A stretch of 64,000 bases of DNA from Zwartia hollandica (GCF_019923725.1 NZ_JAHXRI010000001.1:358844-422843), one strand, 5' to 3'. Numbered from the stretch's first letter, positions 18,389 to 28,031 are shown. The notes: generated from the letters alone by a model not told the origin. Numbers and translations are program-made.

Positions 18389-19357
18389 ATGATTCGCCCC
18401 ACCATGACCAAACCTCGTATTCTGCAAATTGGCTCCTATGCGGGGCATCCACCGGCCGATGCCGAAATCGCTAGCAAGTACGATGTACTGCAGTACTGGA
18501 AGGCCACAGATCCAGATGCATTTTTGCGCGAACATGCGCAAGACATCGAAGTCATCGCCACTTCTGCCAATCATGGTTGTCAAGCCAAAGTGATCGCTGC
18601 CCTGCCAAAGCTGCGCGCCATCTGTAGCTGGGGCGTGGGTTACGACACGATCGATATCGATGCGGCGCGTGCACGCAACATTTTAGTTAGCAACACACCA
18701 GATGTCCTGAACGATTGCGTCGCTGACTTAGCTTGGGGCTTACTCATTGCAGCCTGTCGCAACATCGCATGGGGCGATCGCTTTGTGCGCGCCAACAACT
18801 GGGAAAACAAAGCAGGAAGCCTCACGCTAGGTACACGCGTTAGCGGCAAAAAACTTGGCGTGGTCGGCCTGGGGCGCATCGGCGAAGCAATCGCGCGTCG
18901 TGGTCTCGGTTTTGATATGGAGGTCGCCTACCATAATCGCAACGCGCGCAAGGATGTGGATTACCGTTACATCGACTCGTTAGTCGAACTCGCGCGCTGG
19001 AGCGATTTTCTGGTGATTGCGACCGTAGGTGGACCAAGCACAAAAGGGTTAATCAATGAAGAGGTTCTTCGCGCTCTCGGCCCCAAAGGGATCGTGGTGA
19101 ATATTGCCCGAGGCACCGTCATAGACGAAGCAGCAATGGTTCGACTCCTAGCCGAAGGCGCGCTCGGTGGCGCGGGTCTCGACGTCTTTGAAAAAGAACC
19201 AAAAGTTCCAGATCAACTCAAGACCATGAACAACGTCGTCCTCATGCCGCATGTTGCAAGCGCCACAAATGAAACCCGACGTGCGATGACAGACTGCATG
19301 CTCGACAACATTGAAGCGTTCTTAAAGAGTGGCAAGGTTCTGACCGAAATCGTCTGA
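18389..19357 (+). CDS. D-2-hydroxyacid dehydrogenase (glyoxylate/hydroxypyruvate reductase-like)
   Basis: A 322-residue NAD(P)-dependent D-isomer dehydrogenase. The Rossmann motif GVVGLGRIGEAIARR lies at about residues 153-167, preceded by a substrate domain with CSWGVGYDTIDIDAA. Active-site residues are an Arg in NIARGTVIDE, a Glu in FEKEPKVP and a His in MPHVASAT. The basic residues after the second beta strand (HNRNARKDV) suggest NADPH preference. Reduction of glyoxylate, hydroxypyruvate or another 2-ketoacid is inferred from family. Two starts, 18389 and 18404 (MTKPRIL), are possible; neither has a strong ribosome binding site. Confidence 0.87.
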   Translation: MIRPTMTKPRILQIGSYAGHPPADAEIASKYDVLQYWKATDPDAFLREHAQDIEVIATSANHGCQAKVIAALPKLRAICSWGVGYDTIDIDAARARNILVSNTPDVLNDCVADLAWGLLIAACRNIAWGDRFVRANNWENKAGSLTLGTRVSGKKLGVVGLGRIGEAIARRGLGFDMEVAYHNRNARKDVDYRYIDSLVELARWSDFLVIATVGGPSTKGLINEEVLRALGPKGIVVNIARGTVIDEAAMVRLLAEGALGGAGLDVFEKEPKVPDQLKTMNNVVLMPHVASATNETRRAMTDCMLDNIEAFLKSGKVLTEIV

Positions 19358-19380
19358 ATGCATGACGAGCGGCCTCCAAC

Positions 19381-19695
19381 TTAATCGTGTCGATTCAGGG
19401 GGTCTTCGGTCAGATCGCGTTTAGTCTGAAGCTGGTTATCGTTTGCAAAGTCTTGTACAAATTTCCAGGCGAGCGGCTCAAGCGCTCGTAGCCGCTCATC
19501 AAAGACAACACAACGCATACCGTCCAATGTCGTCGGTACGGCATAAGGGGAATAGGAAAGATGTCCACCGAGGGTGGCTGGTGGTCGATACGGAGCAAGA
19601 ACGCCAGCCAACCGTTCGGCCCAGTCACTGGGGCGAAAAGTATTGCCAGAGTTTGTGACGCCATAAATGACGAAGTAGCGGACTTCAGATGCCAT
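19381..19695 (-). CDS. DUF3579-family protein
   Basis: A 104-residue protein with the DUF3579 pattern: FVIYGVTNSGNTFRPSDWAE near the start, GGHLSYSPYAVPTTLDGMRCV in the middle (in part) and a C-terminal LEPLAWKFVQDFANDNQLQT. The family is essentially confined to Betaproteobacteria and has no established function. In related genomes it also neighbours rpsT, murJ and arginine genes. It converges with the dehydrogenase and is divergent from argD. Confidence 0.88.
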   Translation of the reverse strand: MASEVRYFVIYGVTNSGNTFRPSDWAERLAGVLAPYRPPATLGGHLSYSPYAVPTTLDGMRCVVFDERLRALEPLAWKFVQDFANDNQLQTKRDLTEDPLNRHD

Positions 19696-19780
19696 GCCTA
19701 ACCCGTAACGCCGAAATCAGGGCCCGCAAACTTCTGATTCACAAGCCTGAGTCTTAGATTGTATATGATTGATGTTTTAC

Positions 19781-19809
19781 ACCTTCCAAAGCAATCCTGT
19801 TTTGAAGGT
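19781..19809 (+). promoter_or_regulatory. Hairpin in the argD leader
   Basis: ACCTTC (19781-19786) pairs with GAAGGT (19804-19809); after one mismatch three further A-T pairs extend the stem. It ends 12 bases before the AAGGAG Shine-Dalgarno of argD. It might act as an operator or leader structure; no ArgR-type box is recognised. Confidence 0.3.
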
Positions 19810-19832
19810 ATTTTCACTAAGGAGTCACGACA

Positions 19833-21011
19833 ATGAGTTCAGCCATTTCGAATACGTACGGCCGTCTACCAGTCGCCTTTACACACGGTAAGGGTGTTTG
19901 GCTATGGGACACAAATGGCCGACGTTATCTAGATGCGATGGCTGGCATTGGCGTCTCTTGTTTAGGTCACGATCATCCAAAGCTCGTTGCAGCAATTAGC
20001 GAGCAGGCTGCGCGCGTCATTCACACGTCCAATTTGTATCAAATTCCGCAACAAGAAGCCTTAGCCAAGCGCATTAACGAAATCTCCAACATGACCGAGG
20101 TTCTGTTCGGTAATAGCGGTGCTGAGGCCAACGAAGCCGCTATCAAACTCGCGCGCTACTACGGCTACAAGAAAGGCAACGATCTACCAACCATTATCAC
20201 CATGGAATCCTCGTGGCATGGTCGTACATTGGGCACCTTGGCGGCCACAGACAGCGAAAAAGCACGGACCGGTTTCGGTCCACTGCCCGAGGGCTTTGTA
20301 AAAGTTAAATACAACGATCTCGAGGCTGTACGCAACGCTGGCGATAAAGAGCCCCGGGTGGTTGCCGTGCTGCTTGAGGTTCTGCAAGGTGAAGGCGGCA
20401 TCCGCCCATCTGACATTGCTTACATGAAAGGCTTGCGTAAGCTTTGCGATGAGCGCGGCTGGCTCATGATGATTGACGAAGTGCAGTCTGGCATTGGACG
20501 TACCGGCAAGTGGTTGGCGCATCAATGGGCTGACATCCTGCCCGATGTGGTCGTGCTTGCAAAAGGCTTGGGCGGTGGCGTGCCGATTGGCGCTATTGCG
20601 GCACGAGGACCTGCTGCTGGCGTACTTGGTCCTGGAAGCCACGGCACAACCTTTGGTGGAAGTCCCTTGGTCTGCGCAGCTGGGCTCGCCACACTTGGCG
20701 CACTCGAATCAGAAAAGCTGCTCGAGAACGCAGCCATTGTGGGTGCCCATCTGAAGGCAGGCCTAGAGAGCGCCCTAAAAGGCACCCCTGGCGTCCTGGA
20801 AGTGCGCGGGCAAGGCCTGATGCTAGGTGTAGAACTCGAGAAGCCCTGCGGCGTCTTAGTGGGTCGTGCGCTTGAGGCCGGTCTACTCATTAACGTCACA
20901 CGCGACCGAGTGATTCGCATGCTTCCCCCATTGTTGATCAACAAAGCCGAGGCGGACGAAATCGTCAAGATCCTGGTCCCCCTCATTAAGGCGTTTAACG
21001 CCGAGCAGTAA
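19833..21011 (+). CDS. argD: Acetylornithine aminotransferase
   Basis: A 392-residue class III PLP aminotransferase that transaminates N-acetylglutamate semialdehyde with glutamate to N2-acetylornithine, step 4 of arginine synthesis; many members also serve in lysine synthesis. Features: GIGVSCLGHDHPKL near residue 38, NSGAEANEAAIKLAR (about 94-108), the PLP-Asp in MMIDEVQSGIGRTG (about 211-224), and the Schiff-base Lys in LAKGLGGGVPIGA (about 244). The neighbours argF and argG confirm the pathway. A Shine-Dalgarno AAGGAG lies 10 bases upstream. Confidence 0.93.
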   Translation: MSSAISNTYGRLPVAFTHGKGVWLWDTNGRRYLDAMAGIGVSCLGHDHPKLVAAISEQAARVIHTSNLYQIPQQEALAKRINEISNMTEVLFGNSGAEANEAAIKLARYYGYKKGNDLPTIITMESSWHGRTLGTLAATDSEKARTGFGPLPEGFVKVKYNDLEAVRNAGDKEPRVVAVLLEVLQGEGGIRPSDIAYMKGLRKLCDERGWLMMIDEVQSGIGRTGKWLAHQWADILPDVVVLAKGLGGGVPIGAIAARGPAAGVLGPGSHGTTFGGSPLVCAAGLATLGALESEKLLENAAIVGAHLKAGLESALKGTPGVLEVRGQGLMLGVELEKPCGVLVGRALEAGLLINVTRDRVIRMLPPLLINKAEADEIVKILVPLIKAFNAEQ

Positions 21012-21090
21012 CCGTCAAGTCCGAGCTTGGCCGAGCTCAAACAGGGAGCGGCCAAGCCAGGTCACGACACACAAACCTATCGGGTGCTTT

Positions 21091-22029
21091 ATGTCTAACG
21101 CCACTACAACTGGTCTTCTGCGGCATTTTCTGCAGTTCAGCGACTTTTCTCGGGATGAAATTTTGCACGTCTTCGAACGAGCAAAACTTATCAAAGACAA
21201 GTTCAAACGTTACGAGCCACACCGCCCCTTGCACGACCGAACCCTCGCAATGGTGTTCGAGAAAGCTAGCACGCGCACGCGCGTCTCCTTTGAGGCTGGG
21301 ATGTATCAAATGGGTGGCTCTGTCATTCATCTGACCACGAGTGACTCACAACTTGGTCGTTCCGAACCCATCGAGGACACCGCGCGGGTTATTTCACGCA
21401 TGGTTGATATCGTCATGATCCGCACCTTCGAGCAAACACGCATCGAGCGTTTTGCTCAGCATTCACGTGTTCCAGTCATCAATGGTCTGACTAATGAGTT
21501 TCACCCTTGCCAGATCTTGGCTGACATCTTTACCTTCATCGAAAATCGCGGCAGTATCGCGGGTAAAACGGTGGCCTGGGTAGGCGATGCGAACAATATG
21601 GCTTACACCTGGCTGCAGGCCGCCGAACGACTAGGCTTCACATTGCATGTCTCTGCGCCCGCAGGCTACCGTCTCGATCCCAACAGAATCGCCGGCACCT
21701 CTGCTCAGGCACTTAAAGAGTTCAGCGATCCGCTCGAAGCCTGCAAGGGTGCGCACCTCGTCACAACAGACGTTTGGACCAGCATGGGTTACGAGGCCGA
21801 GAACGAGCAACGACGTAAGGCGTTTGCTGATTGGTGCGTCGATCAAGAAATGATGGGGTCTGCGGCACCAGACGCCCTGTTTATGCACTGCCTGCCCGCA
21901 CACCGCGGTGAAGAAGTCACTGCGGATGTCATCGATGGACCGCAAAGTGTCGTTTGGGACGAAGCAGAAAATCGCCTGCATGTCCAAAAGGCGCTGATGG
22001 AATTCTTACTCTTAGGTAAAACCAGCTAG
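21091..22029 (+). CDS. argF: Ornithine carbamoyltransferase
   Basis: A 312-residue enzyme joining carbamoyl phosphate and ornithine to citrulline. Carbamoyl-phosphate site KASTRTRVSFE (about residues 51-61), HPCQ (about 138-141), ornithine loop SMGYE (about 231-235) and HCLPAHRGEE (about 268-277) are present. It follows argD by 79 bases and precedes argG by 60 on the same strand, giving a compact arginine block. Confidence 0.97.
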   Translation: MSNATTTGLLRHFLQFSDFSRDEILHVFERAKLIKDKFKRYEPHRPLHDRTLAMVFEKASTRTRVSFEAGMYQMGGSVIHLTTSDSQLGRSEPIEDTARVISRMVDIVMIRTFEQTRIERFAQHSRVPVINGLTNEFHPCQILADIFTFIENRGSIAGKTVAWVGDANNMAYTWLQAAERLGFTLHVSAPAGYRLDPNRIAGTSAQALKEFSDPLEACKGAHLVTTDVWTSMGYEAENEQRRKAFADWCVDQEMMGSAAPDALFMHCLPAHRGEEVTADVIDGPQSVVWDEAENRLHVQKALMEFLLLGKTS

Positions 22030-22089
22030 CACCCGATTACCTCTACCAAACCGTTAAAATCAAATTACTTCACTTACGCAGAGCTTCTC

Positions 22090-23310
22090 ATGAGCGACAT
22101 TAAAAAAGTAGTGCTTGCCTACTCAGGCGGGCTGGACACCTCGGTTATTCTGAAGTGGCTACAAGACACCTATCAATGTGAGGTTGTCACCTTTACGGCC
22201 GATATCGGCCAGGGCGAAGAGCTTGAGCCAGCGCGCGCTAAAGCTATTAAGTTTGGTATTAAGCCCGAGCAGATTTTCATCGATGACCTGCGCGAGGAGT
22301 TCGTTCGCGACTTTGTGTTCCCGATGTTCCGCTGCAACACGGTATACGAAGGCGAGTATCTGCTGGGCACTTCCATTGCTCGCCCCTTGATCGCAAAGCG
22401 TCAAATTGAAATCGCGCGTCAAGTTGGAGCCGATGCCGTCTCGCACGGCGCAACAGGCAAGGGTAACGATCAGGTGCGCTTTGAACTCGGCTACTACGCG
22501 CTTGAGCCTGGCATTAAAGTCATTGCTCCTTGGCGCGAATGGGATCTCGTCTCCCGCGAGAAACTGCTGCAGTACGCGGAAGATGCGGGCATTGCGATCG
22601 ACATGAAGCACAAGCAAGGTGGTGCCCCCTACTCCATGGATGCAAACCTACTGCACATCAGCTTTGAAGGACGCCACCTCGAAGATCCAAAAGCAGAAGC
22701 AGAAGAATCCATGTGGCGCTGGACAGTCTCTCCTGAGGCCGCTCCAGACAAAGCCGAGTACCTCGACCTTGAATTCGAACACGGGGATATTGTCGGCTTG
22801 AATGGGGTACGCCTCTCACCCGCTCAAGTTCTCACGAAATTGAACGAGCTCGGTGGCAAGCACGGGATTGGACGACTAGACCTCGTAGAAAACCGCTACG
22901 TCGGCATGAAGTCCCGCGGGTGTTATGAAACACCTGGTGGGACAATCATGCTCAAAGCACACCGAGCAATCGAGTCCATCACACTAGATCGGGAAGTCGC
23001 CCACCTCAAAGACGACCTCATGCCTCGTTACGCAACACTGATCTACAACGGCTACTGGTGGTCACCCGAACGCCGCGCCTTGCAAGCGCTGATCGATACC
23101 ACCCAGCAAGACGTCAATGGCTGGGTGCGAGTCAAACTGTATAAAGGTAACGTCTATACCGTGTCACGTGATTCGAAAGACACCCTGTTTGATCAGACGA
23201 TCGCTACATTTGACGATGACGGTGGTGCGTACAACCAAGCGGATGCGGCAGGCTTCATCAAGCTCAATGCCTTACGCATGCGTATTGAGGCACGCGCCGG
23301 CCGCAAGTAG
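22090..23310 (+). CDS. argG: Argininosuccinate synthase
   Basis: A 406-residue enzyme condensing citrulline and aspartate with ATP to argininosuccinate. The N-terminal PP-loop [11 protein letters not shown] is at residues 10-20. Other family landmarks are [14 protein letters not shown] (about 118-131), APWREWDL and GRHLEDP. The length places it in the short (about 400-residue) class. The following hairpin ends the message. Confidence 0.97.
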   Translation: MSDIKKVVLAYSGGLDTSVILKWLQDTYQCEVVTFTADIGQGEELEPARAKAIKFGIKPEQIFIDDLREEFVRDFVFPMFRCNTVYEGEYLLGTSIARPLIAKRQIEIARQVGADAVSHGATGKGNDQVRFELGYYALEPGIKVIAPWREWDLVSREKLLQYAEDAGIAIDMKHKQGGAPYSMDANLLHISFEGRHLEDPKAEAEESMWRWTVSPEAAPDKAEYLDLEFEHGDIVGLNGVRLSPAQVLTKLNELGGKHGIGRLDLVENRYVGMKSRGCYETPGGTIMLKAHRAIESITLDREVAHLKDDLMPRYATLIYNGYWWSPERRALQALIDTTQQDVNGWVRVKLYKGNVYTVSRDSKDTLFDQTIATFDDDGGAYNQADAAGFIKLNALRMRIEARAGRK

Positions 23311-23324
23311 TACCGTACGTCGAC

Positions 23325-23364
23325 ACGCCTGGATCAATGCAAAGATTGCAACCGATCCAGGCGT
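23325..23364. terminator. Bidirectional terminator between argG and the sensor kinase gene
   Basis: Perfect 11-base arms ACGCCTGGATC (23325-23335) and GATCCAGGCGT (23354-23364), with an inner 5-base stem TGCAA/TTGCA around an AGA loop. It lies 15 bases after argG and overlaps the last codons of the convergent kinase gene. Only three T follow on the plus strand, so the stem must do most of the work. Confidence 0.65.
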
Positions 23365-24455
23365 TTAAATAGCGTACCTTTGCGCGGCCCCGGAAACACG
23401 ACAGTGATACGCACGCCAGCGAGTTGGGGGCTGCTGAGCAGGTTCCACCAAGCACCGTGAGCGCGCGCAATCTCGCCTACGATCGCCAACCCAAGCCCTG
23501 AGCCACCCTCTTGGGCCTCGGGGGAACGATAAAACGCTTCAAAGACGCGCTCCTGCTCCCCAGCCAAAATACCCGCGCCATTGTCCTCTACCGAGAATGT
23601 GGGCGGCGTGGACGTGACAATCAACTTGATCGAATCAGCACCTTTTGCGTAGCGCAACGCGTTATCGATTAGATTTGCCAACATCTCGGCCAAGAGAATC
23701 GGATCGCCTTCGACCCAGACCGGTTGCTCAGGTGCTTCCAGCTGAAGAGAAATTCCCGCCGCTTTTGTCGGCTCAAGCCAATCGGCACCAACGGTACGTA
23801 TCCACTCACATAAATCAAGCATCACAAAATTATCTTGTGGCCTAACCTCGGGATCGACCCTCGCCAAGATAAGCAGTTGCTTACCCATGCGGATCATTCG
23901 ATCAGTTACATTTTTTATTCGCTCTGCTCTCTGACGGATGTCATTGGGCAGAGGCTTGGCCAACATGAGTTCAGATTCGAGTTTTAAGCCGGCAAGAGGC
24001 GTTTTAAGTTGATGCGCTGCGTGACCAACAAAACGGCGCTGCGCAGCGAGGGTGTCGCTTATACGATCAAGCAACCCATTGGTATGTTGAACCAATACTT
24101 GCAACTCACGTGGCAAGCCTGGGACCTTCATGCTGCCGAAATCTTCTGGTGTTCTCGAGGCGATCTGCTCAGACAACTCACTAACCGACTGCATCCCGGC
24201 ACGCACGCTGCGCAAGACAACCACCACCAGTGCAACAATTAAAGCAAGCTGCCCGAACAACATCAACCAAATGATGTCCCCGAGTTGCCATTCCTCGATA
24301 TCAAGCTTGTGTGAAACAAACCAAGTCAGGGCAAGATTTAGGGAAATAAGTAGTAACAAAGGCGGCAACAATCTGACCAACAAATGCCGCGCCAAGCTAT
24401 TCGGTGCACCAAACGGCATCCAACTCACCGCTGGCCTCGCCGCACGCTTGACCAT
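23334..24455 (-). CDS. Two-component sensor histidine kinase without periplasmic sensor domain
   Basis: A 373-residue membrane kinase. Two helices (about residues 25-47 and 61-81) are separated by only about 13 residues, so there is no folded periplasmic sensor. A short HAMP-like linker precedes the HisKA domain with phospho-acceptor His148 in HAAHQLKTPLAG. The HATPase domain shows the N box NLIDNALRYA, the G1 box VEDNGAGI, an F box around VFEAFYRS, and the G2 box GGSGLGLAIV. It is overall like the TctE/QseC group, which normally has a large periplasmic loop. The start ATG follows directly after the stop of the regulator gene, so the pair is one operon. The stimulus is unknown. Confidence 0.9.
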   Translation of the reverse strand: MVKRAARPAVSWMPFGAPNSLARHLLVRLLPPLLLLISLNLALTWFVSHKLDIEEWQLGDIIWLMLFGQLALIVALVVVVLRSVRAGMQSVSELSEQIASRTPEDFGSMKVPGLPRELQVLVQHTNGLLDRISDTLAAQRRFVGHAAHQLKTPLAGLKLESELMLAKPLPNDIRQRAERIKNVTDRMIRMGKQLLILARVDPEVRPQDNFVMLDLCEWIRTVGADWLEPTKAAGISLQLEAPEQPVWVEGDPILLAEMLANLIDNALRYAKGADSIKLIVTSTPPTFSVEDNGAGILAGEQERVFEAFYRSPEAQEGGSGLGLAIVGEIARAHGAWWNLLSSPQLAGVRITVVFPGPRKGTLFKRLDRLQSLH

Positions 24456-25133
24456 TTACGAGGTGACCTCCTTGAGCTCGAGGGAGTAACCAAAGCCCCT
24501 AACAGTCTGTATCGCAACGCCCACACCCTCGAGACGTTTACGTAGCCTGTAGATATAAACCTCGACTGCATTCTCACTGAAATCCGCATCAATGACAGAA
24601 AGCTTTTGAACGATCTGCTGCTTCGTCACGATCTTCTCGGGACGCAATAAAAGCATCTCAAGAACGGAAAGTTCACGAACCGATAACGCTAAACGTTGCC
24701 CTGCCACACGCAGCTCACGATGCACACCATCAAACGTTAACGAGCCAAACTCGATTAAGGACTGCGCGTTACCGTTGTGACGCCGCGCCAAGGCCCGCAC
24801 ACGAGCCGCAAGCTCCGCTAACTCAAACGGTTTGGTGAGATAGTCGTCCGCGCCAGCGTCAAGGCCTGCGACGCGATCGGCTAAATCGTCTCGTGCAGTC
24901 AAAATCAACACAGGTACCGGGTTCCCATCGGCACGTAAGGTACGCAACACCTCAAGACCATCCACACCGGGAAGATTTAAATCAAGGACGATTAGGTCAT
25001 ATGCATAGTTTTTTAGCGCTGAGAGCGCGCGCTCTCCGTCCGCTAACCAGTCTGTAGCGTAATCATGGTCACTCAGGAATTCTTGCAAGGCTCGACCAAG
25101 CGTTGCGTCATCTTCGATCACAAGTACTTTCAT
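24456..25133 (-). CDS. OmpR/PhoB-family response regulator
   Basis: A 225-residue regulator with a receiver domain (residues 1-118: acidic pocket Glu7-Asp8-Asp9, phospho-acceptor Asp51 in VLDLNLPGVDG, Lys in LTKPFEL near 102) and a winged-helix DNA-binding domain (about 125-222: LSVRELSVLEMLL, ENAVEVYIYRLRKRLEG, IQTVRGFGYSL). It resembles the TctD/QseB group. It is cotranscribed with the kinase gene, stop and start codons being adjacent. Targets are not deducible. Confidence 0.94.
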   Translation of the reverse strand: MKVLVIEDDATLGRALQEFLSDHDYATDWLADGERALSALKNYAYDLIVLDLNLPGVDGLEVLRTLRADGNPVPVLILTARDDLADRVAGLDAGADDYLTKPFELAELAARVRALARRHNGNAQSLIEFGSLTFDGVHRELRVAGQRLALSVRELSVLEMLLLRPEKIVTKQQIVQKLSVIDADFSENAVEVYIYRLRKRLEGVGVAIQTVRGFGYSLELKEVTS

Positions 25134-25211
25134 GACGCAATTTTATACTTGCTTACCGAAAGCGGTAAGACAAACTATGCCGATGGATGGCGAGGGGGAG
25201 GAGAATAATAC

Positions 25212-25287
25212 TGGTGGGTGCTACAGGGGTCGAACCTGTGACCTACGCCTTGTAAGGGCGCCGCTCTACCAACTGAGCTAAGCACCC
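25212..25287 (-). tRNA. tRNA-Val (anticodon UAC)
   Basis: Read on the minus strand, the 76 bases fold as a complete cloverleaf: acceptor GGGTGCT paired with AGCACCC, D arm GCTC..GAGC, anticodon loop CTTACAA giving anticodon TAC, T arm with GGTTCGAACCC, and an encoded CCA end. It lies downstream of the HU gene and its terminator. Confidence 0.97.
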
Positions 25288-25358
25288 TAAGAAGTTTTTA
25301 CGAACCATCCCCTAAAACACGCAAAGGGACGATACATACAACGAAGGGCCACCGAAGC

Positions 25359-25397
25359 CAAAAAAAAACAATGCGGTTCGCATTATAGCGAACCGCA
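25359..25397 (-). terminator. Intrinsic terminator of the HU gene
   Basis: Perfect 10-base stem TGCGGTTCGC (25372-25381) and GCGAACCGCA (25388-25397) with a six-base loop, followed on the minus strand by TTG and a run of T (complement of the A tract 25360-25368). It lies 43 bases after the HU stop. Confidence 0.92.
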
Positions 25398-25440
25398 CAT
25401 TTTTAGCAAACTGAATCAGTCTAGCAAAAGCCAGTTTTGA

Positions 25441-25713
25441 TTAGTTCAGTGCATCTTTCAACGCTTTGCCTGGACGGAACTTAGGCACTTTAGCTTTTTT
25501 GATTTTGATCGCTTCGCCAGTGCGTGGGTTGCGGCCTGTACGAGCAGCGCGCGACGACACGGCAAAGGTACCAAAACCGACCAACGTCACAGTGCCACCT
25601 TTTTTAAGGGTTGTCTTGACGGCTCCAATGATGGCGTCGAGCGAACGTGCCGCGGCAGCTTTAGAGATGTCAGCCTTGCTGGCGATGTGATCGATCAATT
25701 CGGTTTTGTTCAT
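25441..25713 (-). CDS. hupB: DNA-binding protein HU (beta-type)
   Basis: A 90-residue histone-like protein: N-terminal helices [20 protein letters not shown], then [25 protein letters not shown], the DNA-clasping beta arm with the conserved RNPxTG, and a C-terminal [15 protein letters not shown]. It compacts and bends DNA. It is single-gene, with a strong terminator downstream. The upstream gap (25714-25982) holds its promoter region and the 3' end of the next gene; a TTGATA box is visible but no good -10. Confidence 0.97.
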   Translation of the reverse strand: MNKTELIDHIASKADISKAAAARSLDAIIGAVKTTLKKGGTVTLVGFGTFAVSSRAARTGRNPRTGEAIKIKKAKVPKFRPGKALKDALN

Positions 25714-25942
25714 ATTGGATTTACCTCAAATGGTTTAAAAGAAAGCAGAGTCTTGGTAGGACACATACTTTAAACATTTTGCATATCAAGTTAAAGCGAC
25801 ATTACTGCAATTACTTATGCATATCGTCATTAAGCCTCGACTCGATGCGGCTGTCAAGCGAAAACCATCGCAAAACCCGCAACTTACTTGGCTGTAAGTT
25901 TATAAAACTGCTCTAAAAGCTAATGGATTTCCCTGTAGCTTC

Positions 25943-25982
25943 AAAAAAAAAATTACGCTACAAGGCGACCCAGTAATTGTAA
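25943..25982 (-). terminator. Possible terminator after the Cys/Met-metabolism gene
   Basis: Immediately after the stop, the minus strand can form a short stem (TACAA with TTGTA), then GCGTAA and ten T (complement of the A tract 25943-25952). The stem is weak, but the T run is long. Confidence 0.35.
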
Positions 25983-27233
25983 TTACGCAGCCTTTGTTTG
26001 ACATTGCTCAAACGCCTGCGCGAAGTCAGCGAGTAAATCCTCCTGCTCTTCGATCCCGATTGAAAGACGAATCAGCCCATCGGCGATGCCCATTTGCTTG
26101 CGCAGCGCGGGGCCCATTTCGTAGTAAATCGTCTGCGCTGCAGGCAGTGCCAATGTACGCGTATCACCGACATGCGTCGCGAGAATAACAATCTGTAAAC
26201 GGTTCAAAAAGTCGAAACTATCGATTCCCTCGGCTAACTCGACGCCAAGTAAATTGCTGTACTTGCCACCAAATAACTTACGAGCACGCTCATGTTGCGG
26301 ATGGCTCTCGAGTCCTGGGTACGACACCCGTGCAACACTTGGATGCGTGGAGAGAAACTTAGCCAAGGCCATTGCATTACTGCTGATCTTATCCAAACGT
26401 AAAGACAACGTCTCGGCGCCTACCGCAAGACGATGCGCCGCATCAGCCGAGAGCGTTGCTCCCATATCACGTAGGCCTTTTTTCTTGATCTGCGTGATCC
26501 CCCAACCCACGGAAGGTCCTTTTTTGTAGACGTCCAAAATATTTGGAAACTGCGTCCAATCGTATAGCCCAGTATCCGTCAACGACCCGCCCAAGGCATT
26601 CGCATGACCCCCAATATGTTTGGACAACGAGTTCATCACGAGAGACGCGCCAACCGTGCGGGGCTGGAACAGCCAGGGCGATGTCAACGTATTGTCGACC
26701 ACGTACACAAGCTTGTGCTCTGCACACAAACGCCCTAACCCCTCGAGGTCAGCGACTTGTGTGCCTGGATTTGCAATTGTCTCGGTAAACACCATCCGAG
26801 TATTCGGTTTAATTGCGGCCGCGGCAGCCGATACATCCGTCGGATCGACGAGCGTGATCTCAATGCCAAGATGCTCTAGCGTTCCAAACAAACTATTTGT
26901 GTTTCCAAAAATAAACTGACTGGAAATCAAGTGATCACCTGCGCGCAGCAAGGTAGTAAACAACGCAGATAACGCACCCATTCCTGTTGAGAAGGTCAGA
27001 CTGGTACCCCCGCCCTCCATTGCAGACACTTTCTTTTCTAAGGCATCGGTTGTGGGAGTTCCCTGGCGCGCATAGGTATAGCCCGCTTTGCCTTGAAAGA
27101 CCGCAGCTAACTCGCGCGCGTCGGAATAGGCATACTGCGAGGACGTATGAATCGGCTTGTGGACCGCTCCATGCTCTACGGAGAGGTGGCGATCATTATG
27201 CAAAATTCGAGTAGTAAAACCGTGCTTAGCCAT
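25983..27233 (-). CDS. Cystathionine gamma-synthase / O-acylhomoserine sulfhydrylase-family PLP enzyme
   Basis: A 416-residue Cys/Met-metabolism PLP enzyme. Landmarks: YTYARQGTPTTDALEKKVSA (about residues 54-73), AMEGG, VVDNTLTSPWLFQP (about 180), and the PLP-binding Lys in SLSKHIGGHANALGG (about 205). The family makes cystathionine or homocysteine from activated homoserine, or degrades cystathionine or methionine; the exact reaction is not resolved here. The ATG at 27233 (MAKHGF) is preferred because AGG lies 9 bases upstream; another ATG two codons earlier is too close to it. No met regulator or riboswitch is seen nearby. Confidence 0.85.
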   Translation of the reverse strand: MAKHGFTTRILHNDRHLSVEHGAVHKPIHTSSQYAYSDARELAAVFQGKAGYTYARQGTPTTDALEKKVSAMEGGGTSLTFSTGMGALSALFTTLLRAGDHLISSQFIFGNTNSLFGTLEHLGIEITLVDPTDVSAAAAAIKPNTRMVFTETIANPGTQVADLEGLGRLCAEHKLVYVVDNTLTSPWLFQPRTVGASLVMNSLSKHIGGHANALGGSLTDTGLYDWTQFPNILDVYKKGPSVGWGITQIKKKGLRDMGATLSADAAHRLAVGAETLSLRLDKISSNAMALAKFLSTHPSVARVSYPGLESHPQHERARKLFGGKYSNLLGVELAEGIDSFDFLNRLQIVILATHVGDTRTLALPAAQTIYYEMGPALRKQMGIADGLIRLSIGIEEQEDLLADFAQAFEQCQTKAA

Positions 27234-27281
27234 TAGCATCTACCTACAAAACTGTGTTGATTAGTGTGATCATAAAGCACT

Positions 27282-28019
27282 CTAGGCGCCTCGCTGACGT
27301 ACCGTTTCGTACAGACACACGGCAGTCGCAACACTGACATTCAAACTCTCTACGCTACCAAGCATCGGGATGTGCACTAACTCGTCGCACGTGTCTCTAG
27401 TCAGGCGTCGCATGCCCTCACCCTCAGCCCCCATCACCCAGGCCATCGCGCGACATCCATCGGTCTGGTGAATGCCCTGCGGTGCTTGATCATCCGTACC
27501 AACTAGCCAGATGTCGCGATCCTTCAATTCTCGCATCGTCCTAGCCAGGTTCGTCACCATCACATAGGGCACAGACTCGGCTGCGCCGCAAGCCACCCTC
27601 TGCACGGTGGTGTTTAGCCCAACGGCGCGATCTCGCGGCGCCACGACGGCGTGAACCCCGGCGGCATCCGCCGTACGCAGGCAAGCACCTAAGTTATGGG
27701 GGTCTGTGACCCCATCTAGTACAAGCAAGAACGCGGATCCCTCTAGCCCATCCAAGACTTCATCGAGATCGTCTGCCAGCTTGCGCGCATCCGCAACGGC
27801 CACAACCCCCTGATGCCGAGAGCCTCCCGCTAATCCATCCAGACGGTCCGAACCCACTGGATGAACCGTGCGCCCCGCTTTGGTGACTTGCTCGATGAAC
27901 GCCTGCATCCGCTTGTCACGGCGCTGTGATTCAACGTAGACCTCACGGATCGAATCCGGTGCTTGGCGCAAACGCGCAATGACGGCGTGAAAGCCGGCCA
28001 ACATCTGAGTCGCTGCCAT
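27282..28019 (-). CDS. rlmB: 23S rRNA (guanosine-2'-O-)-methyltransferase RlmB
   Basis: A 245-residue SPOUT-class methyltransferase modifying G2251 of 23S rRNA in E. coli. An N-terminal substrate-binding domain (about 1-75) starts [19 protein letters not shown]. The trefoil-knot catalytic domain has [23 protein letters not shown] (about residues 97-119, in part), [13 protein letters not shown] and [15 protein letters not shown] near the C terminus. It lies 12 bases downstream of rnr, the standard rnr-rlmB pair. Confidence 0.95.
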   Translation of the reverse strand: MAATQMLAGFHAVIARLRQAPDSIREVYVESQRRDKRMQAFIEQVTKAGRTVHPVGSDRLDGLAGGSRHQGVVAVADARKLADDLDEVLDGLEGSAFLLVLDGVTDPHNLGACLRTADAAGVHAVVAPRDRAVGLNTTVQRVACGAAESVPYVMVTNLARTMRELKDRDIWLVGTDDQAPQGIHQTDGCRAMAWVMGAEGEGMRRLTRDTCDELVHIPMLGSVESLNVSVATAVCLYETVRQRGA

Positions 28020-28031
28020 CGTAAATATTCC

